DNA from: Lepidostoma basale
Taxonomy: Eukaryota; Arthropoda; Insecta; Trichoptera; Lepidostomatidae
Assembly (NCBI GenBank): GCA_022606425.2
Contig: JAHDVF020000527.1
Location: 806,001 to 870,000 of the forward strand
Length of the DNA: 64,000 bases
Reading direction: 5' to 3'
Shown one piece after another: positions 30,173 through 39,759 of the stretch. Each line of letters starts with the position of its first letter. Within the stretch, counting starts at the first letter, position 1. The notes under the pieces were generated by a model. That model did no database searches. It worked only from the letters and a program-made list of their open reading frames with translations, and was not told the DNA's origin. The translations under genes and the position numbers were made by a program.

Positions 30173-30800
30173 ATTTAAAAAATATGTGGTGATAATAGAT
30201 ATTTAAAATCCACATTTTTTTTTGTCTTTGACCGGTTAAGGCAGCGCGCTCTCATCTTCTGGAAAGATATAGTATAGTATTGGTATGTATAGGTATGGTA
30301 AAGCATTAGAAATCAATCCATTGATGTAAATAACTTAATCCGCCAAATTTTAAGTTTCCTAGTTTTAGAATTAGGCCCGTGATATGAAAATTAGTTCTGT
30401 ATGCAAATTTCAATACATCCGACTTGATATGATGCTGTACATTGGTCAGTGAACAAAAAGAATAGCATTTAAGAGCGAATTCACGTCTCAGTAGCATTCG
30501 CAGATCAGCATACTTAACCTAATAACTGGCAGTGAGCGGGAAGCTGCTTCTCTCTCGGAGTGACGTGAAGGGTCCGCATGTCGGCAGGGCGCCGGCGGGA
30601 CTGGAAGATGTGATCCTTGGTCTCCCGCTATGCTGAACCAGGGACGGATGTGCGCCACCAACAGACTTTGGAAAATATACCCAAATTATTCTTCTCCATC
30701 GTGTCAATAGCCAGCTGGTTTTTTAAGATGGCCAAAACATTGACCATATCCTTACCTTTCTTTTGAAAATCCGAAACTGAAATTGCAAAAAAAAAAAATC
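30173..30800. other. unassigned stretch with GC-rich block
   Basis: 30,525-30,700 is GC-rich (CATGTCGGCAGGGCGCCGG). A minus frame of 62 codons covers it but begins without a convincing context and has no motif I recognise; possibly part of an older transposon. Confidence 0.3.
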
Positions 30801-30802
30801 AT

Positions 30803-30913
30803 TTGAACAATCTCGAAATTTTAGAAAAAACAATTAAAAATAAAGAAAATATTATAAATAATCAAATAAATTTAACGCCAAGTCCAATCGTTGATTTATT
30901 TCCTTTGTTGTGA
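30803..30913 (+). pseudogene. Penelope-like element C-terminal fragment
   Basis: Thirty-six codons ending TGA: LNNLEILEKTIKNKENI, IINNQINLTPSPIVDLFPLL. This is the same end as residues 45-80 of the 3,585 fragment. It starts right after a poly-A run. No hammerhead follows directly. Confidence 0.6.
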
Positions 30914-30964
30914 GTTAATACCGGAACCCCAATAAGATTTTTCAATTCTTATTTTAAATTTTTA

Positions 30965-31592
30965 TTAACTAACTAACTAACTAACTAACCATCACGCCGT
31001 CTCCCCGAAGGGGTAGGCAGAAAGAATGGACTGCCACACCTTTCTTTCCTGACATATTTCTCTCGCTTCCTCAACATTCATACATCGTGTCATGCACGCG
31101 CGTCGATTTCTCTGACTCCTCACATGGCCGACATTCAATATTTGATTTATTTGATCGTGCCACGTTTTCCTTGGTCTTCCTCTATTTCTGGTACCATTTA
31201 CATCATTAACATATAATTTTTTTACCATTCTTTCTTCATTCATTCTTTCCATATGTCCAAACCATCTTAATGATCCTTTCATTATTTTGTTCATGACACC
31301 ATCATTCGCACCGCATTCACTTCTTATATTTTCATTCGACACTCTATCATACACAGAATATCCACACATTCGTCTAAGAGATCTCATTTCTACTGCATTT
31401 ATTCTACTTTCATCCTTCCTTTGCCAGTTCCATGCTTCGCTTCCATACATAAGAGTCGGTAGAAGAACACCATTGTGCACTGCCATTCTAGCTTTTTTGG
31501 ATAGGTTTTTGTTTGCGATGACAACTTTAAGTGCACCATTCACTTTGTTGCCTGCCCCAACCCTTCTTTCAATATCCCTCTTCATATTTGGC
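30965..31592 (-). mobile_element. RTE1 non-LTR end, longest open copy
   Basis: 197-codon open minus frame (30,992-31,585): RRVGAGNKVNGALKVVIANK (about 7-26), KARMAVHNGVLLPTLMYGSE, VEMRSLRRMCGYSVYDRVSN, GSLRWFGHMERMNEERMVKK, NRGRPRKTWHDQINQILN, ending SAYPFGETA. The tail TTAG repeats span 30,965-30,990 on plus. No stop codons or shifts, so a recent truncated insertion. Catalytic domains absent. Confidence 0.85.
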
Positions 31593-32060
31593 CATCAATT
31601 TTTATTTTATTCATAATATTTGTTATAACAAAAGCATTAACGTTCCAAAATAAATCTTCATAACATTTGTCAATACTGACCATAATTGTAAACAATTTCA
31701 TAATATTTTAAATATCTATATAATATCACTGAGGAATGCGTGGGTAATCCGAAAAATGTTTGATCTTTAATTTTAATTTATTCAAAAAGTCAGTGTTGTA
31801 TACAAAGTATATAAAAAAAGAAAAATATAATACAAAAATAACTTAAAGATGTTATAAAACATTTTCTTAACTCTAGAAAACACTTTAATGTATCAATATA
31901 ACAACAGAATTATGTCCTGAAAGGGTGAAACTGGCAATGAAAACATTAAAATAAATTGAATATTACAAGCAAAAATATTTTTATTTAAATAAAAAAAATT
32001 AATATAATTTTTTCTTAAATATTGTCATGATTTCCCTAAATAACGCATTTTTTTAAATGT
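31593..32060 (+). other. AT-rich stretch with HH-K remnant
   Basis: 31,722-31,764 (plus) reads ATCACTGAGGAATGCG, GGTAATCCGAAAAATGTTTGAT: HH-K with a damaged stem II. 31,910-31,935 has an HH-D-like AAGGGTGAAACTGGCAATG. No gene. Confidence 0.45.
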
Positions 32061-32061
32061 A

Positions 32062-32205
32062 ATGGACACCCTTATATTGCACTACATAATAAGCCTCACG
32101 GGACTCGTCCTCGTTGTAGACCTCCTAAAAGATGGAATGACAGCTGGGAATCCACCTAACAGGAGGACCAACCTCCTGAAGAACAGACATTGGATTCTCG
32201 ATTCA
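32062..32205 (+). mobile_element. RTE5 extreme end fragment
   Basis: Plus-strand ATGGACACCCTTATATTGCA, then CACGGGACTCGTCCTCG and GAAGAACAGACA, corresponding to the last 140 bases of RTE5 before its tail. Confidence 0.55.
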
Positions 32206-32481
32206 CACAAAAATGCTTCCGTAGTCTTGCTAAGCTTATCCGCCCCTGGAGATATACACAAATATATTAGACACGTAAAATGGTATAAATTAGTATAGAG
32301 AACTGTACTGAAATTTAAAAAATGTTACACGCAACATTGTTATTATTAAACCAGTACTAATTTGTAATTCTTCTTCAGGAAAGCTTGGTATTATAGTTAT
32401 AGAAACACTACACGTGGAAGCACCTTTCTTGCCCCCTTATTTTTTAAAATAATGATAATTTAAATATATCTAATATATTAT

Positions 32482-32790
32482 CGGCCGTTCACAATGGAGT
32501 TCTGGTCCCATCACTAATGTATGGAAGCGAAGCATGGAACTGGCAGAAGAAGGATGAAATCAGAAGAAATGCGGTTGAGACGAGGTCCCTAAGACGTATG
32601 TGTGGTAGAACGATATACGACAGAATCTCAAATGCTGATATAAAAAAAGGAATGTAGAGCGGAAGAAGGTATTATGAACAAAATTATGAAAGGATCGCTG
32701 CGTTGGTTCGGACATATGGAACGCTAGAACGAAGAAAGTATACGTTAATGATGTAAATGAAACGGCACGATGGTTTATTTGTTTGTTTAA
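32482..32790 (+). mobile_element. RTE2 fragment
   Basis: VHNGVLVPSLMYGSEAWNWQ then RRMCGRTIYDR, and IMKGSLRWFGHMER before a TAG. Ends TGGTTTATTTGTTTGTTTAA, an RTE2-like tail variant shared with 41,290-41,612. Confidence 0.65.
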
Positions 32791-32832
32791 TATATTATGA
32801 TGTGCGTACATAATATCTATAAATATTTTTTT

Positions 32833-33122
32833 TTTACTATGAATAATATGATGAATAATGAATATAAATTAAAGCGTCTAATTGCTAGAAGTTTCACAAT
32901 ATTTTTCATGTTTCGCCTTGCTCTTGTATGGTATTATCAAAAACATTCATTCTCATAAAATCAATTTAATCTTAGAAGATCTTCTAAGATTAAATTTATT
33001 TTATGAGAATGAATGTTTCTGATAATACAAAAGCAAGGCGAAACATGAAAATATTATAAAACTTCTAGCAATTAGACGGTTCAATTTATATTCATTATTC
33101 ATCATATTATTCACAGTAAAAG
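32833..33122. mobile_element. HH-D loopless 290-bp palindrome
   Basis: Two arms of about 145 bases meet at CTTAGAAGATCTTCTAAG (centre near 32,979) with no spacer and roughly 93 percent identity by eye. Outer ends are TTTACTATGAATAATATG and CATATTATTCACAGTAAA. Both arms contain GCGAAACATGAAAATATT-type blocks with CTGATAATAC upstream. Here core position 3 is C and 8 is A, so the pair is not compensated. Confidence 0.75.
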
Positions 33123-33269
33123 TATTCATAGTTTCTAGAGAAAACAAATTTTATATCATATTATTTATTTCCCACAGAGTTAAAAAAAAACATTAAACAA
33201 ATAAATAAAATATAAACAATATCTTTCTAATATATGATTCCGTTTAATTGTTTTCTAATTGTAATTCAA

Positions 33270-33365
33270 GAATTGACAATTTTCGGCAGCTCGCTATCTT
33301 CTACAATAGTATTAAAATATGGTAGCAAACTGCCGAAACTGGTCGCCACTAGAAGAACAAACATG
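33270..33365. repeat. HH-E inverted pair
   Basis: Minus: GCGAGCTGCCGAAAATTG. Plus: ATGGTAGCAAACTGCCGAAACTGGTCGCCACTAG. Stem II GGTAG/CTGCC keeps one G-U; CUGANGA half decayed to AAAATA. Both halves face outward. Confidence 0.5.
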
Positions 33366-33506
33366 TAAATATAATGAAGATTTTTATACAATATTAATAT
33401 TTTACCATGTAAATTTATTTTTCAAATAATAATATTCTTATATTTTTCTTTTTCTTTTTTATAAATTTTGTATACAACACTAACTTTTAAAACAAATTAA
33501 AATTAA

Positions 33507-33550
33507 ATATCAAACATGTTTCGGACAACCAGGTCCTTCCTCAGTGATAT
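33507..33550 (-). ncRNA. hammerhead-like motif, HH-K, strong stem I
   Basis: Minus: ATATCA, core CTGAGGA, A, stem II GGAC/GTCC around a six-base loop, GAAA, CATGTT, TGATAT. Stem I ATATCA/TGATAT is six perfect pairs, the best in the window; the cleavage triplet is GTT, allowed by the NUH rule. All conserved core bases are present. Confidence 0.75.
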
Positions 33551-33602
33551 TATATACAACATTCTAAACTGATCATATTTGTAAACAATTTAAAATATCA
33601 TA

Positions 33603-33638
33603 ATATCACTGAGGAAGGACCGGGTTGTCCGAAACATT
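33603..33638 (+). ncRNA. hammerhead-like motif, HH-K, 3' deletion
   Basis: Plus: ATATCA, CTGAGGA, A, GGAC/GTCC, GAAACAT, then TTAATTTT. The GTTTG segment holding the cleavage site is deleted, so the core can fold but has no substrate strand. Confidence 0.65.
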
Positions 33639-33710
33639 TAATTTTAATTTGTTTAAACAGTTAGTGTTTTATACAAAGTATATAAAAAAGAAATATTCAT
33701 AAAACATCTA

Positions 33711-34560
33711 CAACACAAAGTATGGCGAAAAAAGAAGAAATAATATTCTTTTTCAAATAAGTTTGTTTTAAGCAATAGATAACACAAAAAAGTGGAAATG
33801 GTTTCTTGAAGAAAAACATTTGGCCAAATTATATAATATTATACAATATTAATTATTATCGAGTTTTATCCAACTTGATGCATGGTAATTAAAATATACA
33901 AGTGTAAAAAAACATTATTATTAACCATTTTATTCCATAAAATTCATTATTTTTATGAGATAATTATGGCACAACATAAACTTACTAAAACATTTTTTTT
34001 AAATGCGAAACATTAAAAAACAATATTTTACATCTAATTATATTATGAATTCTCAGCTTTGTCTACCTATAGAAATCGCACTTTTGCTGTTTCTAAAAGC
34101 TGAGTTAATGCTCATATATGAAGCGATTGTAATATTTTAGCGATGCTCTTAAAATTTCGGTCGAAAATCAAAACGTCATTTAAAAATTGCTGACATATCA
34201 GTGAACCGTATTATTTTGATTGAAATCTAATTTTAAAACGATACGAAACAAACAAAACAAGAATAAAAAATCATTTTGAAATTAGCCCTCATCTACAAGT
34301 TGTCAAAAAATGTCTTCAAGAAGCCTTTTCCTAAGACGGGTACCTATTTAGGTACGTATCTCTATTGTGGGTTCTAGGACCACCTGCGAGGGGCCCTTTG
34401 AGTGAAATGTTTTCAAAATTTTGGAAAAAACACCGCCCCTCTATCGCCTTATTGTCCGAAGACGGCTTCCATATTCCAATTTTTTTCTAGTGTTTGTAAT
34501 AATGAAGTTATATTTATTTTTTGTTTGCGGTTTGAAAAGTTTTTTTAAACTTTTTTTTAC
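33711..34560. other. unassigned AT-rich stretch
   Basis: No gene found. 34,330-34,460 is GC-richer (GGACCACCTGCGAGGGGCCC) without a frame, splice pair or partner copy. Confidence 0.3.
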
Positions 34561-34730
34561 GTAAATAGTCTATTGTTTTGGCCGAAACACTGTGATACTT
34601 CAGCATAACTAACTGTTAAAATATATAGTCCATTGTTTTGGCCGAAACACTATGATACTTCAACTTTATTACTGTTAAAATTTAAAATACTGTTATAATA
34701 TCACAATTTATTTGTATTCACTAAGAATGT

Positions 34731-34774
34731 CGCGACAGCTATTCCGCCAACCGATGTTGGCATCATCAGGTGTT
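34731..34774 (-). ncRNA. hammerhead-like motif, HH-A, mutated
   Basis: CTGATGA and stem II GCCAAC/GTTGGC are perfect, but GAAAC reads GGAAT, damaging the second core block. Confidence 0.6.
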
Positions 34775-34876
34775 ACATTAAACTCGAGCGATAGAGATTC
34801 AACAAACTCAAACTAAAGTGTTTTAAACTGTCAATAAATAAACTTTGTTTTTTGTATCACAATTGTATTTAATTTT

Positions 34877-34920
34877 ACGCGACAGCTGTTTCATCAACCA
34901 ATGTTGACATCATCAGGTGT
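34877..34920 (-). ncRNA. hammerhead-like motif, family HH-A
   Basis: ACAC, CTGATGA, T, GTCAAC/GTTGAT, GAAAC, AGCTGTC, GCGT on minus. Canonical core. Confidence 0.7.
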
Positions 34921-34990
34921 TACAATAATATATCAAATGTCAAATTTTCGTGATTTTACGAATCTTAACAGTTAAATTAAAAAAATCAAT

Positions 34991-35631
34991 AAACAGTACT
35001 ACAATAAAGGTATCAAAGCTTCAAAACATGTCAAGAAAAACCTGTCAAGTGGTTGGAAAAATAGCGTTTTAATTCATAAAGAAATTCACCAAGCTGGAAT
35101 TCCATGTAAATCCTTAAATTTTATCAAAATTAAGTACCAATTTATGTATCTTAATGATATCAAATAAATATATAATATAATTAAACACATCGAACACTTA
35201 ATTTTTTTTTATGTCGTTTTAAGGTATGAATAACGCCCTGCCTTTGTCCACTTCGGCAATAGAATAAGGGCGGCATATCTGTTATGCTAATCTGTGTGGA
35301 GAGTAATTATTTTTGTAGGGCAGACTTCAAGAAAGGAATAAGAGTGCGTTTAGCACCGGTACTTAATCCTCCTCCAAGGGACAGGGACAGTCCTAAGTGC
35401 TTTGTTTGTGTTCGCGCAGTGCTGGCCCACAACACGAATAATTGCGAAGTGGCGGCGTCTGGTGCCGACTGTCGATGTGAGACAGACGAATCACAAAAAA
35501 TCTGCATAGATATGGTATACCACTATTGAAACGATAAACATTTACAATAACGTATCTATTTATTTATTGTTTCTTAAAAAATTATGTCAAATTATTGAAA
35601 GTTAAGGCACACACTGGAATTCCATAGTAAT
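34991..35631. other. unassigned stretch, small open frame
   Basis: 35,284-35,529 has an 81-codon plus frame with five to seven Cys (VLNPPPRDRDSPKCFVCVRA) but no ATG in good context, no family resemblance and no splice pair that I can support. Confidence 0.3.
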
Positions 35632-35692
35632 CTACTTTGGGAATTAAAAAAACATTGTTTAAACCACTTTTTAATAATAAAAATATTAAAAT

Positions 35693-35731
35693 ACACGACA
35701 TGTCTCAGAGGATACCTCCATCTTCAGGTGT
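35693..35731 (-). ncRNA. hammerhead-like motif, HH-C, left arm
   Basis: ACAC, CTGAAGA, T, GGAGG/CCTCT, GAGAC, ATGTC, GTGT on minus. One core change: GAAA reads GAGA. Confidence 0.65.
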
Positions 35732-36297
35732 AAAAATATAACAAAAACTAAACAAAGAAAGACTAATAAACGCATTTAAAATTCGATACAAAAATTCAAA
35801 ATTAAAAATTAAGTTGGGCTATTTCTAATAAGTAGGTACTAACAATTATTTTTTAACAGTAAAATAATAAATAACATTAAATAATAATAAAACACGATGA
35901 TAATATAATTTAGAAAAAACATACGTTTGAAAACATATAATTTATAGAAATTAATAAATGATTAATTTGCATTTGGTTGGGAATGGGAGCTTGGGAGATT
36001 AAATGTAGACAAAGTATTTAAGGTGAAAGGAGTAAAAGGAGGAATCTGATTATTTATTTATTTTATTAATTTCTATATAAATTATGTCTTTTCAAATGCA
36101 TGTTTTTCTAAATTATATTATCATCATGTATCATTATTATTCAATGTATAATAATTTATTATTTTACTGTTAAAAAATAATTATTAGTACCTACTTATAA
36201 CAAATAGCCCAACTTAATTTTTAATTTTTAATTTTTGTATCGAATGTTAAATGCGTTTTTTATTAGTCTTTCTTTGTTTAGTTTTTGTTATAATTTT

Positions 36298-36336
36298 ACA
36301 CCTGAAGATGGAGGTATCCTCTGAAACATGTCGTGT
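36298..36336 (+). ncRNA. hammerhead-like motif, HH-C, right arm
   Basis: ACAC, CTGAAGA, T, stem II GGAGG/CCTCT with TAT loop, GAAAC, ATGTC, GTGT. Core canonical; stem I ACAC/GTGT fully paired; cleavage after GTC at 36,332. Confidence 0.75.
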
Positions 36337-36403
36337 ATTTAAATATTTTTTTATTAAAACGTGGTTTAAACAATGTTTTTTTAATTCCCAAAGTAAATTG
36401 ATC

Positions 36404-36575
36404 GGGTGGTGGTCTAGGGGATAGAACGCTTGGCTCCTGATCCAGGGGACATGGGTTCAAGCCTGGACACGACCAGATTCCTTCTTCATACTAATGAGCT
36501 ATTTTCTGCTCACATTGATGATTGTAAAATAAATTCTAATATCACTGATGTAAATCATTGATATTATTATTTTAA
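36404..36575 (+). mobile_element. SINE-U, second tRNA-derived SINE
   Basis: A-box TGGTCTAGGGG (36,410-36,420) fits the Pol III A-box consensus at every fixed position; B-box GGTTCAAGCCT lies at 36,454-36,464. The 73-base head resembles a tRNA but its acceptor and T stems do not pair, so it is a SINE rather than a tRNA gene. The body continues with CATACTAATGAGC and ends near ATTATTATTTT. It abuts the HH-C palindrome. Confidence 0.6.
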
Positions 36576-36785
36576 ATTAAACCAATGAAAATATCAAATT
36601 TTTAGAAGTTTTATTATAGTGATGAGAATTTTCTTATTTCTCACGTGTCATATCACTTCTGTAAAGGCTTCTATGTCTTGCGTCGCCCGCACCACTCATC
36701 CATGCTCACTATACCAGTTCAATCTCCAGATAGAATAGTGTGGTGGTCCATTCTATCTCACTTCCTTCCCGAAGAAACCGTCTTG
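36576..36785. other. unassigned stretch
   Basis: 36,660-36,780 is GC-richer (CGTCGCCCGCACCACTCATC) with a partial HH-D trace before it (TTTTAGAAGTTTTATTATAG). No gene. Confidence 0.3.
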
Positions 36786-36990
36786 TAGTTTGTTATAATA
36801 ATAATAATAATAAATTGGATAATTTATAAAGCGCCATTTTTATGAATTACTCATCTCAAGGGCGCTGTAGAAGATGCTCCGTTTTATCAACTAGATAAAA
36901 TTAATAATAATAATAATGATAAATAAAAATATAAACATATTTAGTATGAGGGCTGCACCTGACGAAGTCGATCAGCCCTTCTGAGTTGTT
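36786..36990 (+). repeat. RepN dispersed repeat
   Basis: (TAA)n, TTGGATAATTTATAAAGCGC, CATCTCAAGGGCGCTGTAGA, then AATAATAATAATGATAAATA and TTTAGTATGAGGGCTGCACC, ending near GATCAGCCC. The same order occurs at 52,840-52,990, so it is one repeat unit and not chance. Confidence 0.6.
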
Positions 36991-37504
36991 ATATCTAAAA
37001 CTAAAGTGTTAATACTGAGGGATACAATAATTATGATTTTTTTTGAAAATTATAACACTTTGTTTTCATTAATTAAAAAAATCCCTTCTGGAAATCTGGT
37101 AAATAACCCACCTGAATGTTGCTTATTTTCTGTATAATATAAATTAACGAAGTAAAGTTTATTCTGTCCTTCCGATAGTAGAAAATAAAATAGCAATACT
37201 AAAATCGTATTCATATAAAAAAAATCGTTTTAAAAAGGTTTTCTTATTTTATTTTCACCATCGTAAATATTGATAAAATAAAACAATTTATTTTTAATAA
37301 AAACAATCACTTTTGCCTTTATTTCATTTGCAAAATTAAAAAATATGTTTATTTTAATTTCCCGGTAGAAGTTCATTGTAAATAATTAAACAAATTTTTT
37401 ATTAAATTCCATTTATGATTATGGCTGCTATAGAATCACGAGAAGTGGAATTTAAATAAATAAATATTTATACAAAATAAAATAAAAACATGCTCATTAT
37501 TTAT
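36991..37504. other. unassigned AT-rich stretch
   Basis: No gene or family recognised. 37,395-37,455 has AAATTCCATTTATGATTATG and AAGTGGAATTTAAATAAATA, a faint HH-E-like inverted pair. Confidence 0.3.
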
Positions 37505-37975
37505 TTCTTCTTCTCCTTCAAGTTCCCGATCGGGTCCCCCCAACGTTGGCGATCACGTCGGCGAACCTGTCCCTGTTCTACGCCGCCCGGAACAGCTCCT
37601 CCATACTTCGGATGCCGGTCCACTCCCTCACATTTCGCAGCCAGGACATCTGTCTCCTACCGAGCCCTCGGAGTCCCTCAAATTTTCCCTCCAAAATCAG
37701 TTGGAGAAGGTGGTACTTTTCCCCACGCAGTATTTGACCCAGATGTGAAATCTTTCGAACCTTGATAGTTGATAACAGTTCCCTGTCAACTACAGCTCGC
37801 CTCAGGACTTCGGTATTGGTAACCATGTCTGTCCAGGGAATTCTGAGCATTCGGCGATAGAGCCAAATTTATGCCTCCAGTCTGTTCATTGAGTTGACTT
37901 TTAAGGTCCACGTTTCACAACCATACAATGAAACTAACCACACATAACATTTGATCATTCTCTGGTGGAGTTTTT
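37505..37975 (-). mobile_element. RTE4 non-LTR end
   Basis: Open minus frame of 90 codons (37,578-37,850): MLRIPWTDMVTNTEVLRRAV, KVRKISHLGQILRGEKYHLL and SWLRNVREWTGIRSMEELFR. Upstream, ESQIISNHFKVNSMNRLEA-type sequence is frame-broken. Tail (GAA)n as TTCTTCTTCTCC. Closest to 46,498-47,062, which is on the other strand. Confidence 0.8.
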
Positions 37976-38486
37976 TTTATAATTTGTTTGGTTATTTAAT
38001 TATTATTTAAAATTAACTTTCATCAAGAGATTTCAGTAAAATCATTAGATTATCTATCTTAAATATTTTGTGGAATTTTTTTCTCACTCCCCGTTTCAAG
38101 TAGAATGTTTTTCTTTAAGTTATTCCGTTAACGGATAAAAATATTTGATGTGGACACGTTTCCAGCGCAGATGAAGGTTTATAATATTATTGTCTGTTAT
38201 GAATTTATTCATGATTTGTAAGCGGGGGGTACGGCAAGGATACGTGATCATTTTGAAGGCTCGGGGCAGGAAGGGGCAGCCTGACGGGTGATGGGTACAT
38301 TATATTGTGGTGCCCGCTCTAAATGACAGGGGTAAACAAACTCAAAAGCGGCAAAAACAACGAATCAACCGTGAACAGTCATTTCACGAGACTTCTGACA
38401 TCGCGTGCGTGACGGAATGAGGAGAATCTTATGGAAATTTTATTTTTGATTCGTTTAAATTAAATTTTTTTTCTTGTATACAAAAC
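37976..38486. other. HH-F fragment and unassigned DNA
   Basis: 37,985-38,040 (TTATTTAATTATTATTTAAA, CATCAAGAGATTTCAGTAAA) repeats the outer arm of the HH-F element at 47,455-47,515, here joined directly to RTE4 as it also is at 47,062. 38,205-38,420 is GC-richer and unrecognised. Confidence 0.4.
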
Positions 38487-38793
38487 TAACTAACCATCAC
38501 GCCTTCTCCCCGAAAGGGTAGGCAGAAAGAATGGACTGTCACATTTTTACTGATGCGGCACTCCAACCTTCTCTTTTCGCCCCCGCGAGAGACGCGGTGT
38601 GATGGGTTGCGAACCTCATCGCCACCAATAGGCATGTGCCGCGCACACTACGATCGTTTAACGTCACAAAATAAATCCAACACAAATAATATAAAAATAA
38701 TGATATAAAATAAAATAACAAAATAAAAATTATTTAAAACTTAATGTTATTTTAGGTGGTGCACATGTTGTCCGCTGGAAGTCTCCAATGAAA
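38487..38793 (-). mobile_element. NA-R element, truncated
   Basis: Matches 19,440-19,745: RTE1-type end on minus, the GCGAGAGACGCGGTGTGATG block, and AAATAAATCCAACACAAATA. The part beyond GTGGTGCACATGTTG is lost. It sits directly in front of an RTE1 copy in the same orientation. Confidence 0.7.
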
Positions 38794-38796
38794 AAT

Positions 38797-39345
38797 TAAC
38801 TAACTAACTAACTAACCATCACGCCGTCTCCCCGAAGGGGTAGGCAGAACGAATGGACTGCCCCACTTTTCTTTCCTGACACATTTCTCTAGCTTCCTCA
38901 ACATTCATACATCATGTCATGCACGCGCGTCGATTTCTCTGACTCCTCACATGACCGACATTCAATATTTGATTGATTTGATCGTGCCACGTTTTCCTCG
39001 GTCTTCCTCTATTTCTGGTTCCATTTACATCGTTGACATATAATTTTTTTTACCATTATTTTTCATTCATTCTTTCCATATGTCCAAACCATCTTAATGA
39101 TCCTTTCATTATTTTATTCATAACACCATCATTCGCACCGCATTCACTTCTTATATTTTCATTCGACACTCTATCATACACAGAGTATCCACACATTCGT
39201 CTAAGAGATCTCATTTCTACTGCATATATTCTACTTTCATCCTTCTTTTGCCAGTTCCATGCTTCGCTTCCATACATAAGGGTCGGTAGAAGAACACCAT
39301 CGTGCACTGCCATTCTAGCTTTTTTGGATAGGTTTTAATTTGTAA
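38797..39345 (-). mobile_element. RTE1 non-LTR end
   Basis: TTAG tail at 38,798-38,817; open minus frame of 85 codons (39,056-39,313) with PTLMYGSEAWNWQKKDESRI and KGSLRWFGHMERMNEK. A frameshift near 39,050, in a T-run, separates it from the 3' part. Confidence 0.75.
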
Positions 39346-39755
39346 ACTCTCTTATTACACGTATCGAAGTTTATTCGCATGATCATATCAATCTAATTTT
39401 AAAGGTCGCTGTATGAATGTGAAGGGAGCTAGAGAGGTGTGTAGGAGTAGTGCGGCGGTCTATCCTCGGTTTGTTATTGTTTACGAGATGTCGCGACACC
39501 TGTTTCGCCAATCTTCGCTGGACGGTTACGCACCGATGATATTGATTAATATTAAACTCTTTATTTAATATTGACGTCCGTTTTCTATTAGTATGTCTTA
39601 CTGGGGTGTTATGTTTCGCCTTTATAGAGCATTACTTTATGAAATTTGATTATTTAATATTGACGTATACAAAAATGTTATGATGCCCTAGCAAGGTAAA
39701 ATAGTTCCCACTCATAAAATACACCTTTTTTTTCAATTAGAAAACTAACAATCTC
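39346..39755. other. HH-A and HH-D remnants
   Basis: 39,415-39,455 has an RTE1-like GTATGAATGTGAAGGGAGCT. 39,485-39,520 is an inverted, decayed HH-A (TCGCGACACCTGTTTCGCCAA). 39,560-39,725 is an HH-D pair with TTGACGTCCGTTTTCTATT and TGCCCTAGCAAGGTAAAAT. Confidence 0.4.
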
Positions 39756-39759
39756 ATGA

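Larger units (their letters stand above)
33450..33710. mobile_element. HH-K inverted pair
   Basis: Arms of about 100 bases (ATTTTGTATACAACACTAAC left, GTTAGTGTTTTATACAAAGT right) flank 40 bases, with a hammerhead in each. 33,715-33,735 has ACAAAGTATGGCGAAAAAAG, similar to sequence after HH-B at 4055. Confidence 0.7.
34560..34990 (-). mobile_element. HH-A tandem terminal repeats, inverted
   Basis: Two HH-A blocks on minus (ribozymes 34,731-34,774 and 34,877-34,920), preceded by two copies of TTTTGGCCGAAACACT(G/A)TGATAC at 34,574 and 34,632. This is the head-to-tail arrangement expected of Penelope tandem copies and the only clear same-strand pair here. Confidence 0.65.
35632..36395. mobile_element. 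HH-C 764-bp palindromic element
   Basis: Arms start TACTTTGGGAATTAAAAAAA and end with the inverse TTTTTTTAATTCCCAAAGTA. Each arm holds a hammerhead, then GTCTTTCTTTGTTTAG-type sequence, then ATAATTATTAGTACCTACTTAT-type blocks toward a centre near 36,013. The centre has a short non-palindromic patch (GAATGGGAGCTTGGGAGAT). A single-arm relative lies at 57,560-57,735. No coding frame. Confidence 0.8.

Noticed and set aside
30519..30707. GC-rich minus frame
   Set aside because: No motif, no partner copy and no splice pair; left as unassigned.
35284..35529. Cys-containing 81-codon frame
   Set aside because: Weak start context and no family match; an antisense frame of similar length exists, which suggests chance.
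36404..36476. Functional tRNA gene
   Set aside because: A and B boxes fit, but acceptor, anticodon and T stems contain several mismatches when folded by hand. SINE head preferred.
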